Shown here: positions 41,247-52,700 of the stretch, one piece after another
How positions within the stretch are numbered: position 1 is the stretch's first letter
Layout: every line of letters starts with the position of its first letter
Origin: Gracilariopsis chorda
Taxonomy: Eukaryota; Rhodophyta; Florideophyceae; Gracilariales; Gracilariaceae
DNA: 64,000 nucleotides
Assembly: GCA_003194525.1 (NCBI GenBank)
Contig: NBIV01000018.1
Location: 310,001-374,000 of the forward strand
Reading direction: 5' to 3'
Translations under genes and position numbers: made by a program
The notes under the pieces: model-generated
What the model was told of the DNA's origin: nothing
Seen by the model: only the letters and a program-made list of their open reading frames with translations
The model's database searches: none

Positions 41247-42572
41247 CTATTGCTGTTGTTCCAAGAAAGTTTGCGAAGTGCGCATGAGTAGAGCTTTTGT
41301 TCGACTTGTAAGAGAAAGTTGACGTCTCGCTCGAGGCACGGTGCCAGTATTATCGGTTTGCGAACGCGAGGTGATAAAATCAAGGGTGAGTCTTCCTTCT
41401 CTTCGCGATGCAAAGCCTTCCAGAATGCCTCTGGGACGTTCGACGGAACTTTTTCTGCTTCCGTTTTGGGAGGTAATAGAGTCGTCATCCGGTATGGGTT
41501 GGAGCTGGTTCTGTGGTTGATTCGGGGCTTGCCTTCGAAACCAGAAGAAGGAGCTGCTGTTTGATTTTTGACTGGAGCGTCTTCGCATAGCTAAACTAGG
41601 GGTGCTTTGGTTGTTTCGATCGGAGTGAGATCTGGAGAAGAAGGGCTTGTGGGGCTGGGATGCGGTGAAAGTGCCCATTCGTCTAGGATCGTAGTCTCGC
41701 TTGGAAGGGTCTTTAGTGGGGTCGATGCTCTGGGATGTATTTGGGGCTGGTTTGCCGGTGAGCCAGGGATGCAGACTAACTTGGGCGACGGAGTAGCGCT
41801 TTTTCGGGTCAAGAGTGAGCAAGCGCGAGGTGAAGTGCATGGCAGCGCGAGAGAGATTTTGCGGGAACTCGACGATGCCCTGTCGCATCATGGCGGTCAT
41901 AAGCTGCCCGTCACTGTCGACAAAGGGATGGGCGCCTGTTATAAGAATGTAGGCGAGAATGCCGAGTGTCCATGCGTCGGCCTTTGTGCCGTCGTATCCG
42001 TTTCCGTCGGCGTATGTGACCTCCGGGGCGGAATAATAATTGGAACCGCATGAGGTTGTCATGAGTGCGTTTCGACGGATGAGACCGGTTAAGCCGAAGT
42101 CGATAATTTTGAGCGAGCGATTCTCAAGGTCGACGAGGACGTTATCGGGTTTGAGATCGCGATGGACGATGCCCTTGCTGTGCAGGTAGGACACGGCGTC
42201 AACGAGCTGCAGCATGTAGAGCTTTGCTTGGGACTCTGGCAAGGGGCCGTTGGCGACGACATCGAGCAATTCGCGCCCGGGGGCGATATCCATGACGAGG
42301 AAGAGCTTGGTGTCACTCTGGATAGCTTCGACGAAGCCGACGATATTAGGATGGGAGAGTTTTCGAAGCACGGCAGCCTCCCTGCGCGCGTACTTGGCCA
42401 TTTCCATGTCCTCCAAACTGTCCTTCCTCATGACCTTGACAGCGTACTGACTGCCGGTATCGTCATCGACGGCAAGCATAACCTTGGAGAACATGCCAAC
42501 GCCGAGCTGCTTAGTAAGTCTGTAGCGACCGACAGTGCGGGTAGGCATGGTGGGGGTACCGGTACGCAGCAT
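41247..42572 (-). CDS. Ser/Thr protein kinase, CAMK/SnRK type
   Basis: 441 residues. The kinase domain spans about 17-270, with all key residues: glycine loop GVGMFSKV (24-31), Lys46 in YAVKVM, Glu65, HRDLKPDN (137-144), DFG (158-160), APE (182-184) and the C-lobe KADAWTLGILAY. This pattern is closest to SnRK/CIPK and AMPK-like kinases of the CAMK group. The tail (about 275-441) is basic and Ser/Arg-rich with no NAF, UBA or EF-hand motif that I can see, so a specific subfamily is not claimed. A second start at Met9 (MPTRTVGRYRL) fits as well as Met1. It is probably cytosolic. There is no intron. The upstream region is CpG-rich with a CCAAT motif at 42,840-42,844. It is not obviously related to the decayed kinase at 14,911. 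Confidence 0.93.
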   Translation of the reverse strand: MLRTGTPTMPTRTVGRYRLTKQLGVGMFSKVMLAVDDDTGSQYAVKVMRKDSLEDMEMAKYARREAAVLRKLSHPNIVGFVEAIQSDTKLFLVMDIAPGRELLDVVANGPLPESQAKLYMLQLVDAVSYLHSKGIVHRDLKPDNVLVDLENRSLKIIDFGLTGLIRRNALMTTSCGSNYYSAPEVTYADGNGYDGTKADAWTLGILAYILITGAHPFVDSDGQLMTAMMRQGIVEFPQNLSRAAMHFTSRLLTLDPKKRYSVAQVSLHPWLTGKPAPNTSQSIDPTKDPSKRDYDPRRMGTFTASQPHKPFFSRSHSDRNNQSTPSLAMRRRSSQKSNSSSFFWFRRQAPNQPQNQLQPIPDDDSITSQNGSRKSSVERPRGILEGFASRREGRLTLDFITSRSQTDNTGTVPRARRQLSLTSRTKALLMRTSQTFLEQQQ

Positions 42573-43358
42573 GCACAGCGCGCAAGAGCAGGAAAGGCAG
42601 CAGGGAAGAAGAGGGGCGGGACGAAGGAGCAGACAGCAGTGACTGGAACGGTGCGTTTGTACAGTGGCGCTGGCAGAGAAGCAGACGCGGTATGTAACAT
42701 AAGAGGTGGGTGCGGGTGCCGGTGATGGGGCCGCAGGCGTTGCTCAGCGCGCAGCAGTGACGGCTGCGCGCGCTCCCAACGGCGCACCCACACACGCGCC
42801 ACGAATTTGCGCTCAACGCTCGCGCAACGCGCGTCGCTGATTGGTGCACGCTATCACCGTGTGCCACATTGGACTGCCGCGAGGTGCGCGTGGCTGCCAA
42901 TTGCACGCTGTGCGACGTGGCAGACGTGGCGCGCCGTTGCGGAGCGGCAGCCGTGCCACGTGCGCTTGTCGCACAGCGTGCAAAGAGATTCTCAACGCGC
43001 CCGAGCTGCGAACGTGTCAAGCCTCGCGTCGCGAATCTTCCTCATGCTTCCCCGCCCAGCTCAAGGTTGAAGCGCTTGACACAAAGCTTCGCTCTACAGA
43101 GTACATAACTTTACTCAAAACTTCTCAAGTCCCTATCATCTGACGTCATATGTGCTCACGTGTCGCCCGTTGCCTTCGCCACTTGCACCACCCCCTTTGA
43201 GCATCACAATTTCTTACTGACGTTAGCCCTCTTCCCCTCTTCCGACAAACATCTTCTTTGATTCCCATTCGTCACCCGCGCCACCACCCTTTTCACACTT
43301 CAACGCACCCACTAGTGTCCCCATCAAAATCGCTCTCCCACCAGTCTCCCGCCTCCTC
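42573..43358. promoter_or_regulatory. CpG-rich promoter region of the kinase gene and 3' flank of GALK
   Basis: The first 480 bp are dense in CGCG/GCGC words and contain CTGATTGG (reverse CCAAT, 42,840-42,844), like the ABC/RPC3 promoter (CTGATTGG near 36,280). From about 43,100 the sequence becomes pyrimidine-rich up to the GALK stop codon. Confidence 0.4.
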
Positions 43359-44687
43359 TCACGCAAGCAAGTGCGTCACCACCCGAGCCCCCTTCCCAGC
43401 CTTCGTAGCAAACGTCGTAGCCTTAAGACCCCCGCTAGCCCTGGGATACTCCTCCTCAATCGCCTTAATCAACTCATCCACCGCACTCTTCTTAACCAGC
43501 GTAACAGTGCATCCTCCAAACCCACCCCCAGTAATACGAGATCCATAAACTCCCTCAACTCCCATAGCAATTTCAACCAATGCATCAATTTCCTTCGTGC
43601 TAACCTCGAATAAATCCCTCAACGACACATGACTCTCATGCATCAGCTTCCCCGCTCCTGCCAAATCCCCGTTCTCCAGGCAACTCTTCGCCTTCAGCGT
43701 CCGCACATCCTCCGAAATCCCGTGCGTCGCACGCCTCACAGTGTCAGCATCCAGTTCATCCTTCACACTCTCGAGCATCTCAAGCGTGCAATCGCGAAGG
43801 TGACTGATCTTCTGCTCATGATGCTTAGCGCCCATCGCCTTTGCAGCATCTGCGCATTGCCTCCTTCTTGTGGGGTACTCCGACCCAGACAGTTTATGCT
43901 GCACATTTGAGTTTGCCACAACAATCACAGCCTCCGGGTCGTCCAGCGGCACAGCAGTTGCTTCCAGCGATCTGCAGTCAATCAGCAAAGCGCGGCCACT
44001 CTCTCCACGACTCGAGATAAGCTGATCCATGATCCCACAAGGCACCTTAGCAAACTCATGCTCACAGCTCTGTCCCATCAAAGCCCGTTTCGACGCATCC
44101 ACCTGCAGATCACTCAGCGCCTCGATCAGCACCGCAGTCGCCATTTCCAAAGCTGCAGAAGACGACAATCCACTTCCAAGCGGTACATCACTCACGATCG
44201 CCGCTCGAAACGGCACCACCTTGTACCCGTTCCGTGCGTAAATCGCCGTCATCCCCTTCACATACCGCGCCCAACCGGGAACAGACTCGCTGGCCGGACT
44301 GTCTTCCGCCATGAATTTGGCCACCACACCCTCCATGGCCTCGGAAACTACCTCACATTCTTGACCTTCCGGTAGAGCCTTTCCGACCAAGTAAGTGCTT
44401 TTCTCCAGCGCGAGCGGGAACACAAATCCGTCGTTATAGTCCGTATGCTCGCCGATCAAATTTACACGGCCGGGCGCCGCACTAGCTACGGTGGCTTTTT
44501 CGTTGAAACTTTCAACAAACAGTTTTTGCCCCCTCGCAACGGCCGCCATGTCTGCCTCGTTTAGTTCCGTCGACATAGGGTGATGTTCAAGAATTTCTGC
44601 ACGCGGGATGATCGGATGGCTTGGATGGGCGATAGACAGTACGTCTGTGGGAAACGGATCGGATAAGAACTCTGACACCTGAACCAA
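43359..44687 (-). CDS. GALK: Galactokinase (GHMP family)
   Basis: 442 residues from the first ATG. Met38 (44,576; MSTELNEADMAA) is a strong alternative start, because similarity begins only at about residue 55. The galactokinase signature APGRVNLIGEHTDYN (71-85), ATP-binding loop PLGSGLSSSAAL (169-180), catalytic Asp in CGIMDQLIS (Asp221) and C-terminal GSRITGGGFGGC are present. The enzyme makes galactose-1-phosphate from galactose and ATP, the first step of the Leloir route to UDP-galactose. If the host is a red alga this pathway would supply galactose for floridoside and sulfated galactans; that link is inference. It is probably cytosolic, and the extra 37 residues do not look like a clear targeting peptide. 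There is no intron. Confidence 0.96.
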   Translation of the reverse strand: MVQVSEFLSDPFPTDVLSIAHPSHPIIPRAEILEHHPMSTELNEADMAAVARGQKLFVESFNEKATVASAAPGRVNLIGEHTDYNDGFVFPLALEKSTYLVGKALPEGQECEVVSEAMEGVVAKFMAEDSPASESVPGWARYVKGMTAIYARNGYKVVPFRAAIVSDVPLGSGLSSSAALEMATAVLIEALSDLQVDASKRALMGQSCEHEFAKVPCGIMDQLISSRGESGRALLIDCRSLEATAVPLDDPEAVIVVANSNVQHKLSGSEYPTRRRQCADAAKAMGAKHHEQKISHLRDCTLEMLESVKDELDADTVRRATHGISEDVRTLKAKSCLENGDLAGAGKLMHESHVSLRDLFEVSTKEIDALVEIAMGVEGVYGSRITGGGFGGCTVTLVKKSAVDELIKAIEEEYPRASGGLKATTFATKAGKGARVVTHLLA

Positions 44688-45119
44688 ACGACGAGTTGGC
44701 GTCTTGCTGGCGGTGGTAAGCTTTTGTTGCTGGTGCTATGGACTTTTTTGCTGAGCGGTGCGGTGGGAGATGTCTACAAGAGTACAACAGTGATACAGGG
44801 GGTGTGTGTGCCGGGATGAATTCTCCGGTCAACATGCATGAAAACAGTCGGAATATCAAGATTCCAAGATCCGTTAACTGAGATTTTTGTACTGCCAATG
44901 AGATGCTTTTACTAGACTCAAAAGGCCTTTAGTAAATTAACTACCCTTTCACATACACTGACCACGCTGACGAATGCTCTTAAAGGCTTCTCAGTTTTGC
45001 CACGCCCTCATTCAATCCTACAAAGGATATCTGTAGATAAACGCTTCGGTAGATGAGTTACTGTACCTTTGGCACAGGTGGCGGATGCCGTTGGCATAGA
45101 AGGTGAGCACAAGGGTGAA
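44688..45119. other. Intergenic region upstream of GALK and downstream of the DEAD-box gene
   Basis: 432 bp between two minus-strand genes; should hold the GALK promoter. No recognisable element was found. Confidence 0.45.
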
Positions 45120-47252
45120 CTACCGATTTCCAACCCACCCCTCAGACTTCGCTCTTTCCCCGTAGTTTGTAGAAAGGCGTTTTTTCTCACGAAGCGCTCG
45201 CCGTTGTTCGGCAGTCCTTCCACGCGAGACACTGTCGTTTGCGTCTGTCTTCTTCGTCTTGCTCGCAGCTTTTTGCTTCGCCTTGAGTGTGGCTTTCACT
45301 TTTGCTTTTGCGCTGTCCTTCTTAGTCCGCTCTTTGATCTTTTTTCTCTTCTCAGTAACGCCAAAAACTGCCAAGCCCTCACCTCGTGCCTCAGCATGCT
45401 CAAGAATATTCTTTTCCACCATATTCAAGTCTGCCTGCTGAACTGCTTGTTGGAGAAATTCGACGGACTCATTGAAGCTCTTACCGTTCTCAGATGCCCG
45501 AGCACGCGTTGAAACATTCTTAAGAGGCACCCTTCCCGTAGGTCTCTCATCTGATCGTGTTCCCCTTTCTCGTCGCTGTTTCACCATTTTGCTTCTATCA
45601 AGCGGCGGGAGATACGTTCCTCCTCTAGGCTCCATCCTCGTAATCTCAATCCCAAGTTCGCGAGCCAGTCGACTCATGACAAAAGCTTTGTCTGCCGTAG
45701 TTATACTTATAACATGTCCCTCGGCACCAACGCGTCCGCAGCGGCCGGCTCTGTGCAAGTAGTGGTCCCCATCGGTTGGCAAATCCAAGTTGATTACGTG
45801 CGTAATTTCCCGAACATCCAGGCCTCTGGCCGCAACCTCAGTCGTCACAAGTAGATTAGCACGACCTTTTCTGAACGCAGTGAGCACCTCCGCTCTTTCC
45901 AGCTTGTGCGCATTACCTCGCAACCCTACGGCAGGGACTTTCATTCGATGCAACCTTTCAGTAACGATATCCACTCTCCGCGGGTCATCGACAAATACAA
46001 TTGCGCGTCGCGGAACTGGCTCACTGTACATAAGCTTCCTTAGTGCTTCAATTCGCAAACGTGCTGGCACGAGATAATGCCAGTGCGCTATTGTGCCCGG
46101 AATTCTTTGAGAGCCACCCACACGAAGAAGAATAGGATCTTGCAAATGAGAACCGGCAAAGTGGCGCACAGACTCAACATCACCTGTTGCAGAAACAAGT
46201 ACCTTCTGCGCACCACGAACGGCTTCAATAAGATACACTATATGCTTCATGAAAACTTCTTGCAAGCATTGATCCACTTCATCTACCACAAGTACCTGAA
46301 GATGTTTGAAGTTTATATCACGATTTTCGTGCAACTCTGCCAAGCGCCCTGGTGTTCCGACGACTATGTGAGGGTGTTGTTTCCGAAGCTTTTCTATCTG
46401 CCTGGCTGGATTAGCACCACCTATTAACGCAAGGTTGCGGATATCAGTGCCTTCAATTAACCTGTCACACTCTCGAGAAATCTGCATACCCAATTCGCGA
46501 GTAGGAACAACAATAACAGCTTGCAGAGAGCTTTGCTCGATATCAATTTCGTCCAAAACTGGGAGTAGGAAGGCCAATGTTTTCCCCGAACCTGTGTGGC
46601 TCTGTATCACAATGTCCTTCCCGTCAGCAACTCGGGGTATAGCAGCGAGCTGAACGTGCGTTGCAGTTTGAATAGTGAAGTTTTTCTCTAAGTTCTCCAT
46701 TAGTTCTTCAGATTCAACGAGCGCGTCAAGACCAACGCCACAAAACATGTCGTTGTTGTCCTCGTCTGGGCCCAAAAGGCCGCCTTCTTCGATGTCCACA
46801 TCCACTACTCCAGCATAGCTATTCCGTGTTAGAATTTTCCTGCTACTGTCATCCACAGCTCCAAGATCGAGTACTCCCGGTTCCTCGCCGTCATCAGAGG
46901 AGGGGACAGCAATACTTTGAATCTCATCAGCCTTGCTTATTTCTTTTGTAATTGTATACCATTCTTCTTCAGTTTCAAGTCCTTCTTGTCCTCTAAAATC
47001 CTGTGTTTCCGAGCTGTCAACGGAATCGGTGGTAGTAGTATTCCGATGAGTATCTTCCGCATTCTTTGGTGACACGTCGTTTTCGTGACTTGACATGTCT
47101 ATTACCGCTCTTAAGCGCTGATATCGAACGGGTTTGCGCTTCTTGCTGCATATTCTTGGTTCAAATTGACTCAGCCCAGAACGCAATCTCGCGCCTATGA
47201 AACCGCTCTGCACAAACCCTTCAGAGTCATGAGCGAGCATGTTACCAGTCAA
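45120..47252 (-). CDS. DEAD-box family RNA helicase with DEVD motif and basic tail
   Basis: 710 residues. The two RecA-like domains span about 175-545. Motifs: HTGSGKT (219-225), PTRELGMQ (250-257), TPGR (300-303), motif II DEVD (324-327), SAT (354-356), ARGLD (475-479) and HRAGRCGR (500-507). The Ala of DEAD is Val here. The N-terminal 170 residues are acidic and low in similarity. The first about 50 (basic, Ser/Arg-rich, no acidic cluster) could be a transit peptide. The C-terminus (about 640-700) is extremely Lys-rich with coiled character, suggesting RNA or ribosome binding. The layout recalls organellar ribosome-biogenesis helicases, but nucleolar function is also possible. No intron. 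It shares a 410-bp divergent promoter region with MnmG. Confidence 0.92.
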   Translation of the reverse strand: MTGNMLAHDSEGFVQSGFIGARLRSGLSQFEPRICSKKRKPVRYQRLRAVIDMSSHENDVSPKNAEDTHRNTTTTDSVDSSETQDFRGQEGLETEEEWYTITKEISKADEIQSIAVPSSDDGEEPGVLDLGAVDDSSRKILTRNSYAGVVDVDIEEGGLLGPDEDNNDMFCGVGLDALVESEELMENLEKNFTIQTATHVQLAAIPRVADGKDIVIQSHTGSGKTLAFLLPVLDEIDIEQSSLQAVIVVPTRELGMQISRECDRLIEGTDIRNLALIGGANPARQIEKLRKQHPHIVVGTPGRLAELHENRDINFKHLQVLVVDEVDQCLQEVFMKHIVYLIEAVRGAQKVLVSATGDVESVRHFAGSHLQDPILLRVGGSQRIPGTIAHWHYLVPARLRIEALRKLMYSEPVPRRAIVFVDDPRRVDIVTERLHRMKVPAVGLRGNAHKLERAEVLTAFRKGRANLLVTTEVAARGLDVREITHVINLDLPTDGDHYLHRAGRCGRVGAEGHVISITTADKAFVMSRLARELGIEITRMEPRGGTYLPPLDRSKMVKQRRERGTRSDERPTGRVPLKNVSTRARASENGKSFNESVEFLQQAVQQADLNMVEKNILEHAEARGEGLAVFGVTEKRKKIKERTKKDSAKAKVKATLKAKQKAASKTKKTDANDSVSRGRTAEQRRALREKKRLSTNYGERAKSEGWVGNR

Positions 47253-47662
47253 ACCTGTTGAAATGAATCCTTCAAGCTTGTTCCTCTGCTAATTTGCGAA
47301 ACACAGGCGTTACGAGCGTCGATGAACTTCCCAGTTCACAAACAAAGACTCCTTGCGGATGGCGGCGCACAGCGAGAGAGCGCCCGATCTCGACGTCCTC
47401 CTTCTAACCGTTTTCTGCAATTTTTTTTTGTTCAGTATTCACGTATCAAAGAATACATTGCTGGGACATGTTTCTCAAAAGCTGATCCTAGAGCTTCGTG
47501 GAGATCAATTGCCCCGAAGTAGACTCTGTGAACGTCTTCTTTAGCACTGCTTTGCAGTTCAGAAGAGGCGAAGTCCCTCCTTACAAACGGCATGTATCAG
47601 AAGCGTTCCGTTGGCTAGTCTTTTCTTCATCCTTTCTATTATCGCAGTATCTCTGAAGAAAG
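47253..47662. promoter_or_regulatory. Divergent promoter region, DEAD-box helicase / MnmG
   Basis: 410 bp between two divergent start codons. Less CpG-rich than the ABC/RPC3 promoter and contains a T-run (TTTTTTTTTG, 47,421-47,430). No clear TATA or CCAAT element. Confidence 0.4.
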
Positions 47663-49735
47663 ATGGCCACCTTCGTTTCCTCTCTACCGATTCAGAGCTC
47701 ATGCTATTTTGGAAAAAGCATCTCCAGCAGTCCTAAGTTTCGGACCGCGCACAATCGTCAAAGATATATACAACCCCAGGCTTTGCTAAATTCTTCAAAC
47801 CAGAACATTAACTGGGATGCAACGACCTACGAGGTAATCGTCGTTGGCGCAGGTCACGCAGGTTGTGAAGCAGCGTTGGCCTCTTCAAATCTTGGAGCTA
47901 AAACTTTACTACTTACCATGAACTTAGATAAAATCGCGTGGCAACCATGCAACCCAGCTGTCGGCGGACCCGCAAAGTCTACTCTGGTGCACGAAACAGA
48001 TGCCATGGGCGGTTGGATTGGGCGCATTGCGGATCGTACATATCTTCAACGCCGTATTCTGAATCGTTCAAAAGGTCCTGCAGTATGGGCACTGCGTGCA
48101 CAGACAGATAAGCGTGAATACTCTCAAATGATGACCAGTGTGCTAAACGACCGAGTTACGACACCTTTCCTTGATGTTAGAGAGGGTATGGTGCACGACC
48201 TTGTTCTCGGAGATAATGATGATGTTGTGGGTGTCACGACGTTCTTTGGCGCTACCTTTCGAGCGAAATGCGTGGTTCTAACTACTGGAACTTTCTTACA
48301 GGGAACGATATGGGTGGGGGCCCGTAGCATGCCAGCCGGTCGTGCTGGAGAACTCCCAGCTACGGGTTTGTCTGAAACGCTAAATGATTTGGGCTTTGAA
48401 ACAGGCAGACTGAAGACCGGTACACCGCCCCGAGTGGACTCTAGAAGTGTGAACTATAGTGCCATGGAACCTCAGCCATCAGACGAATTGGACCATTGGT
48501 TCAGCTTTGATCCATCGGAGTGGAAACCGAGAAAAACCATGCCATGTTATCTAACTCGCACCTCTGCAAAAACTCACCAAATGATCCAAGAGAACTTACA
48601 CCTCACACCAAAGTATGGTGGATTCATGGATTCAACAGGTCCGCGCTACTGCCCAAGCATTGAAGATAAAATAGTCCGCTTCGCTGACAAGCTTTCGCAT
48701 CAAATCTTCATAGAGCCAGAAGGTCGAACAATACCAGAGCTGTACATACAGGGCTTTAGTACTGGATTACCGGAAGACATTCAGATTGCGGTGCTACGCA
48801 CCATCCGTGGGTTGGAAAATGCAAGAATGGTACGCCCAGCGTATAGCGTTGATTATGATTACATTCCGGCGACACAGCTCCACAGTACATTGATGAGCAA
48901 GAAGTGTGATGGCCTGTATCTGGCTGGCCAAGTATGTGGCACAACAGGGTACGAAGAAGCAGCGTCACAAGGTCTTATTGCTGGAATTAATGCTGCTCGA
49001 AAAGCACTTGGCATGGATATGATTTCGTTGTCAAGGGAAAGCTCTTTTATTGGCACAATGATCGATGACCTCTGCACCAAACCACTGAGAGAACCGTATC
49101 GCGTTCTAACTTCAAGATCAGAGTATCGTCTCATACTGCGAGCGGACAACGCAGATAGTAGAATGACACCGTTGGGCAGATCTATCGGAATGATTGACGA
49201 TAACAGATGGAAGTTATTCAAAGAGAAATCAAAGAGAGTCAATACAGAGATAGAGCGACTACAGGCAACTCGTGTTTCTGGAACCAGCGAAGAAGCGGCG
49301 GCGTTGCGTAGCGTTGGAGCATCGATAAAGCAAAGCTCGACCCTTTCGGATTTGCTTCGACAGCCAGGAATAGCCTACCTGAAGCTCCAGGATGTGGGAA
49401 TGGGTGGAGATCTTCACAACTCATATGAAAAAGAGCGTGTGGAAACGGAAGTGAAGTACGAAGGGTATATCAAACGGCAATTTGATGAAATTGAGAAGAC
49501 CAGAAAATCGTTCGCAAAGCGACTCTGGGATATAGACTATTCTTCAATCAATGGCCTAAGGCTTGAAGCACGTGAAAAGCTGTCGAATATTCAGCCAGAA
49601 ACGATAGGACAGGCATCACGTATAGGTGGGGTCAACCCTGCAGACATTGCTGTGCTCAACGTACATCTTGAAAAGATGCGGATTCAGCGTAATAATGGAA
49701 GCACATCCGCAAATGTGGCGCGGCACGGTGATTAA
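47663..49735 (+). CDS. mnmG: tRNA uridine-5-carboxymethylaminomethyl modification enzyme MnmG (GidA), probably plastid
   Basis: 690 residues, FAD-dependent. The dinucleotide-binding motif [11 protein letters not shown] (60-70), MnmG signature [13 protein letters not shown] (94-106), [12 protein letters not shown] and [15 protein letters not shown] are all present. The C-terminal helical part ([12 protein letters not shown]) that binds tRNA and MnmE is complete. The first about 50 residues are Ser-, Gln- and Arg-rich with a Phe near the start (MATFVSS) and no acidic residue, like a plastid transit peptide. The body resembles cyanobacterial MnmG, as I recall those sequences (for example [19 protein letters not shown] and NLHL.P.YGG). 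This supports descent from the plastid ancestor, but only a phylogeny would settle it. With MnmE it modifies U34 of tRNAs reading two-codon boxes. No intron. Confidence 0.95.
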   Translation: MATFVSSLPIQSSCYFGKSISSSPKFRTAHNRQRYIQPQALLNSSNQNINWDATTYEVIVVGAGHAGCEAALASSNLGAKTLLLTMNLDKIAWQPCNPAVGGPAKSTLVHETDAMGGWIGRIADRTYLQRRILNRSKGPAVWALRAQTDKREYSQMMTSVLNDRVTTPFLDVREGMVHDLVLGDNDDVVGVTTFFGATFRAKCVVLTTGTFLQGTIWVGARSMPAGRAGELPATGLSETLNDLGFETGRLKTGTPPRVDSRSVNYSAMEPQPSDELDHWFSFDPSEWKPRKTMPCYLTRTSAKTHQMIQENLHLTPKYGGFMDSTGPRYCPSIEDKIVRFADKLSHQIFIEPEGRTIPELYIQGFSTGLPEDIQIAVLRTIRGLENARMVRPAYSVDYDYIPATQLHSTLMSKKCDGLYLAGQVCGTTGYEEAASQGLIAGINAARKALGMDMISLSRESSFIGTMIDDLCTKPLREPYRVLTSRSEYRLILRADNADSRMTPLGRSIGMIDDNRWKLFKEKSKRVNTEIERLQATRVSGTSEEAAALRSVGASIKQSSTLSDLLRQPGIAYLKLQDVGMGGDLHNSYEKERVETEVKYEGYIKRQFDEIEKTRKSFAKRLWDIDYSSINGLRLEAREKLSNIQPETIGQASRIGGVNPADIAVLNVHLEKMRIQRNNGSTSANVARHGD

Positions 49736-52700
49736 CGCGGACGAGTGTACCTCTGTCAGTCCACAGAAGTTGAGAACAAGAACATGTCTTGCAATTTTGC
49801 CTCGCGGACGAAGTGCGTTCTACAGAATGTGTATGTGGAACGCTCCCAAACCGCCGAGACATGCTTAGTATCAGTTCCTAAGCACCCGCTGTTTGCATAA
49901 CCCCGTACAGTATCGTCTTTTCGCAGCCGTCGGTGTTCATATTACATGCAGAGTTGCAGTCATGTTGTACTAATCCTTTTCTGGCTTAGTATCTGAACTG
50001 CCAGGATATGAAAAGGATATATTTCCAAACCGAAAGAGGCGTCAGAGTGATTGCTTTGCTGAGATGGATAGAAGCGAGTATCCCTCTTCCACCTGCAGTG
50101 CAAGCGAGCGTAATGTTCTTCATGCAATGGTATGTTTTGGCCGTACAAAACGATTGTTTGAAGGACACCCTATTCCCTTTTGTGGACATAGAAAGCAAAA
50201 GACTCCAAGAGGGTATAGCACGTGAAACGTAGGGTTTGCCAGTGCAAAACAGTTCCTTCGTGCTCCTATCCTGACAGCATTCAAAAGCAGACTGGAAAAG
50301 AATTATTCGGGAAAGATCCTCCGCAACACGGCGTTTCTCAAAACCCTGATAGACGAAGTCCAGGGAATCAGACTATCACCCACGAGACTGCTATCAGCTG
50401 AATCATCGGACATTGCCCCGTTGACAAAGCTAGGCAACTCTGCCGATCAGGCTCTCCATGGAATGTGTTGTCTGGAATTTACCCCCTGGGTTTGAACGGG
50501 AGCATGACAGTCTACGACGGTACTCGTGTGAGTGTAACCTTCGAGATCTTGCATTTCAAGCGCATTTGGTGGTTCGGCTCTGCTATTAGCAAGGTTTGAA
50601 CTGCTCAATCCAAAAAGCCGAGCGATCCCTTCAATCAACAAGATTCGCATCCTTGTGAATGTCTGCCTGAAATGTCGGGCTTCGAATGCGAGGTAGTGCC
50701 GATTATAAACAAAGAAAAGAAGCATGGTTGTTATGCTTCAGTGTGGTTTGAAGAGGCTAAAGTAGTGAGAAAGCTATTTGACGGTGCTCAACGGAAGTGA
50801 TAAAGGAATGGCTGTAAAACGCGTTGGCAACAACATCTTGGCCTTTTATAGTGTTCCACGTTTTTAGAATAGCCCATTGTGTCATGTTTCAAGAGAGGCG
50901 TCTGCGAAAAGAATGCCATTGCGTGTCCACTCCCTATTTGGAGTGCTGCTTCTCAAACCGGAACTTCACTGACATGTCGCCGCTGATCATTTTGTAATGT
51001 GAACATCGACTTGTTGTGACCACACCTTTTTGATTTTGTACTCTCCGTAAATACGAATATGCCCTTGAACATCAGACTCTATCAGAGCAAACACAGTGGA
51101 TTTCAGCTGGACTTGGGAAAGCATCTCTAGATTCTTGAGTCTATTCAGCCATTCTGTCTAATTAATTACGAGGCGGCCGCCCTACAAGGGTATGAGAGTA
51201 AAACTCAACATAGAAGGGTAGCATTAAGCAAAACATGTCGCGACGCACTCACTTTGTAACAACCATTTTCTTTATGACCTATCCTGCAAGTGTAAGCAAG
51301 ACATGTGACTAGGTTCACAGATTCTGCCCATTCAGCGTTTGAAATTTGATCGCTACAAAACAGAGAGTAGGGTCTTGGTATGTTCACTTGCAAAAGGATG
51401 TACGACGGCATAAATGAAGGAAGCCAACTTTGCCTATATAATGTAAATGCTAGTTGAGCCAACTTCGAACATCAAGAAGAGACTCGAAAAGGCGAACTGT
51501 TTTGTTAAAGCATAAACCTTTAGACGTTTGTGTTTGTAGTTTGTCGTTTGTACCCTTGGAGCAAGCACGGGTAGGGACGTTGACCTTTACCTTTGTTTGA
51601 ATTTAAGAGAGCGCTAACACATTTCGTAGAGCAATCTCAGACACAGGGAAAGAATATTCGACAATAAAAACTAGTCCAAAATGAAATCTAACGAATTAAT
51701 GCAAGAGTCCTTCTTCTGAAGCTATGGTCTCGCAAATATACTTTTCTGACAAGTTAGCTATTTATTCTTCATATTGGAGAATATTGCAGATAGTCTGTAC
51801 ATAATGAGAAGTAGCAGAAGTATCCCTATATCACCAAAGTGTCAGAAACAGGAACCTGAAGCATGCGAAATTTCCATTCATTCGTTCTTTTCTGTCCACG
51901 ATGGGTTCAAAATTCTAGGAGATCTATTTTAAATTCCATGAATAGTTGCTACAACACTTCAGAGTCAATCCTTCGTCGATCTAGATGATCTGGCTTATAT
52001 CTGATTGATTCTTGCTCTCTGTAAGTACTAATAGGGGTTGTATGCTGTGATTTCATTAATGTCTGATTTTTCATGCATTTTCTCCAAAAATGACGGCAAT
52101 AATGATGATTCATGAAGAAATCGGCGATTTGCCCTTCGATATTTACATCATGAAAAAACATGAGTTTTCACAGTTTATGCATGAATAATCATGCAAAAAG
52201 AAGAAATGCATAAACTTCATGAAATCGTGGGTTGTATGTGTTCCTCCTTTTTTATTGTCGGAGCTTTAAATAACTTCCGTTGCTGAAGCATTTTTCTAAT
52301 TAGAAGTGTATTTCTTACTATCTCTCGTTGTTGCTCGTCAAAATCTAACTCAGATTGATGGTTTTTATTGTTCGGCTGGTATACTTTCTAGTATAAATAT
52401 TCAATTGAAAACCTCCGTGGTTGGAGAGGGGTTTGAATACCCCGCTCCAATGGAAGAATTGGATAAATGAAGTGAATTCACGGACTGGGGAGTTTGCAAT
52501 TCGAATCCCGCAGCTGGAAAATGGAATCTGTAACACAAAGAAGAATACCCAACTGGGAAGTTTGCAGTTCGAAGAAGGGGGAATGCGCAAAATTAGAAGT
52601 ATATACGGAAGGGGAATTAAAAAAAAAAGGAAATATAACAAAACCAAACTATACTTTCATATAATTTATTTTTCGAAAGAAAAATTGTAAGTTTTTCCTC

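Noticed and set aside
52421-52520. Possible tRNA near the ATTCGAATCC motif
   Set aside because: TGGAAGAATTGG resembles an A box, but D, T and acceptor stems do not pair. The upstream hairpin 52,421-52,450 explains the apparent pairing.
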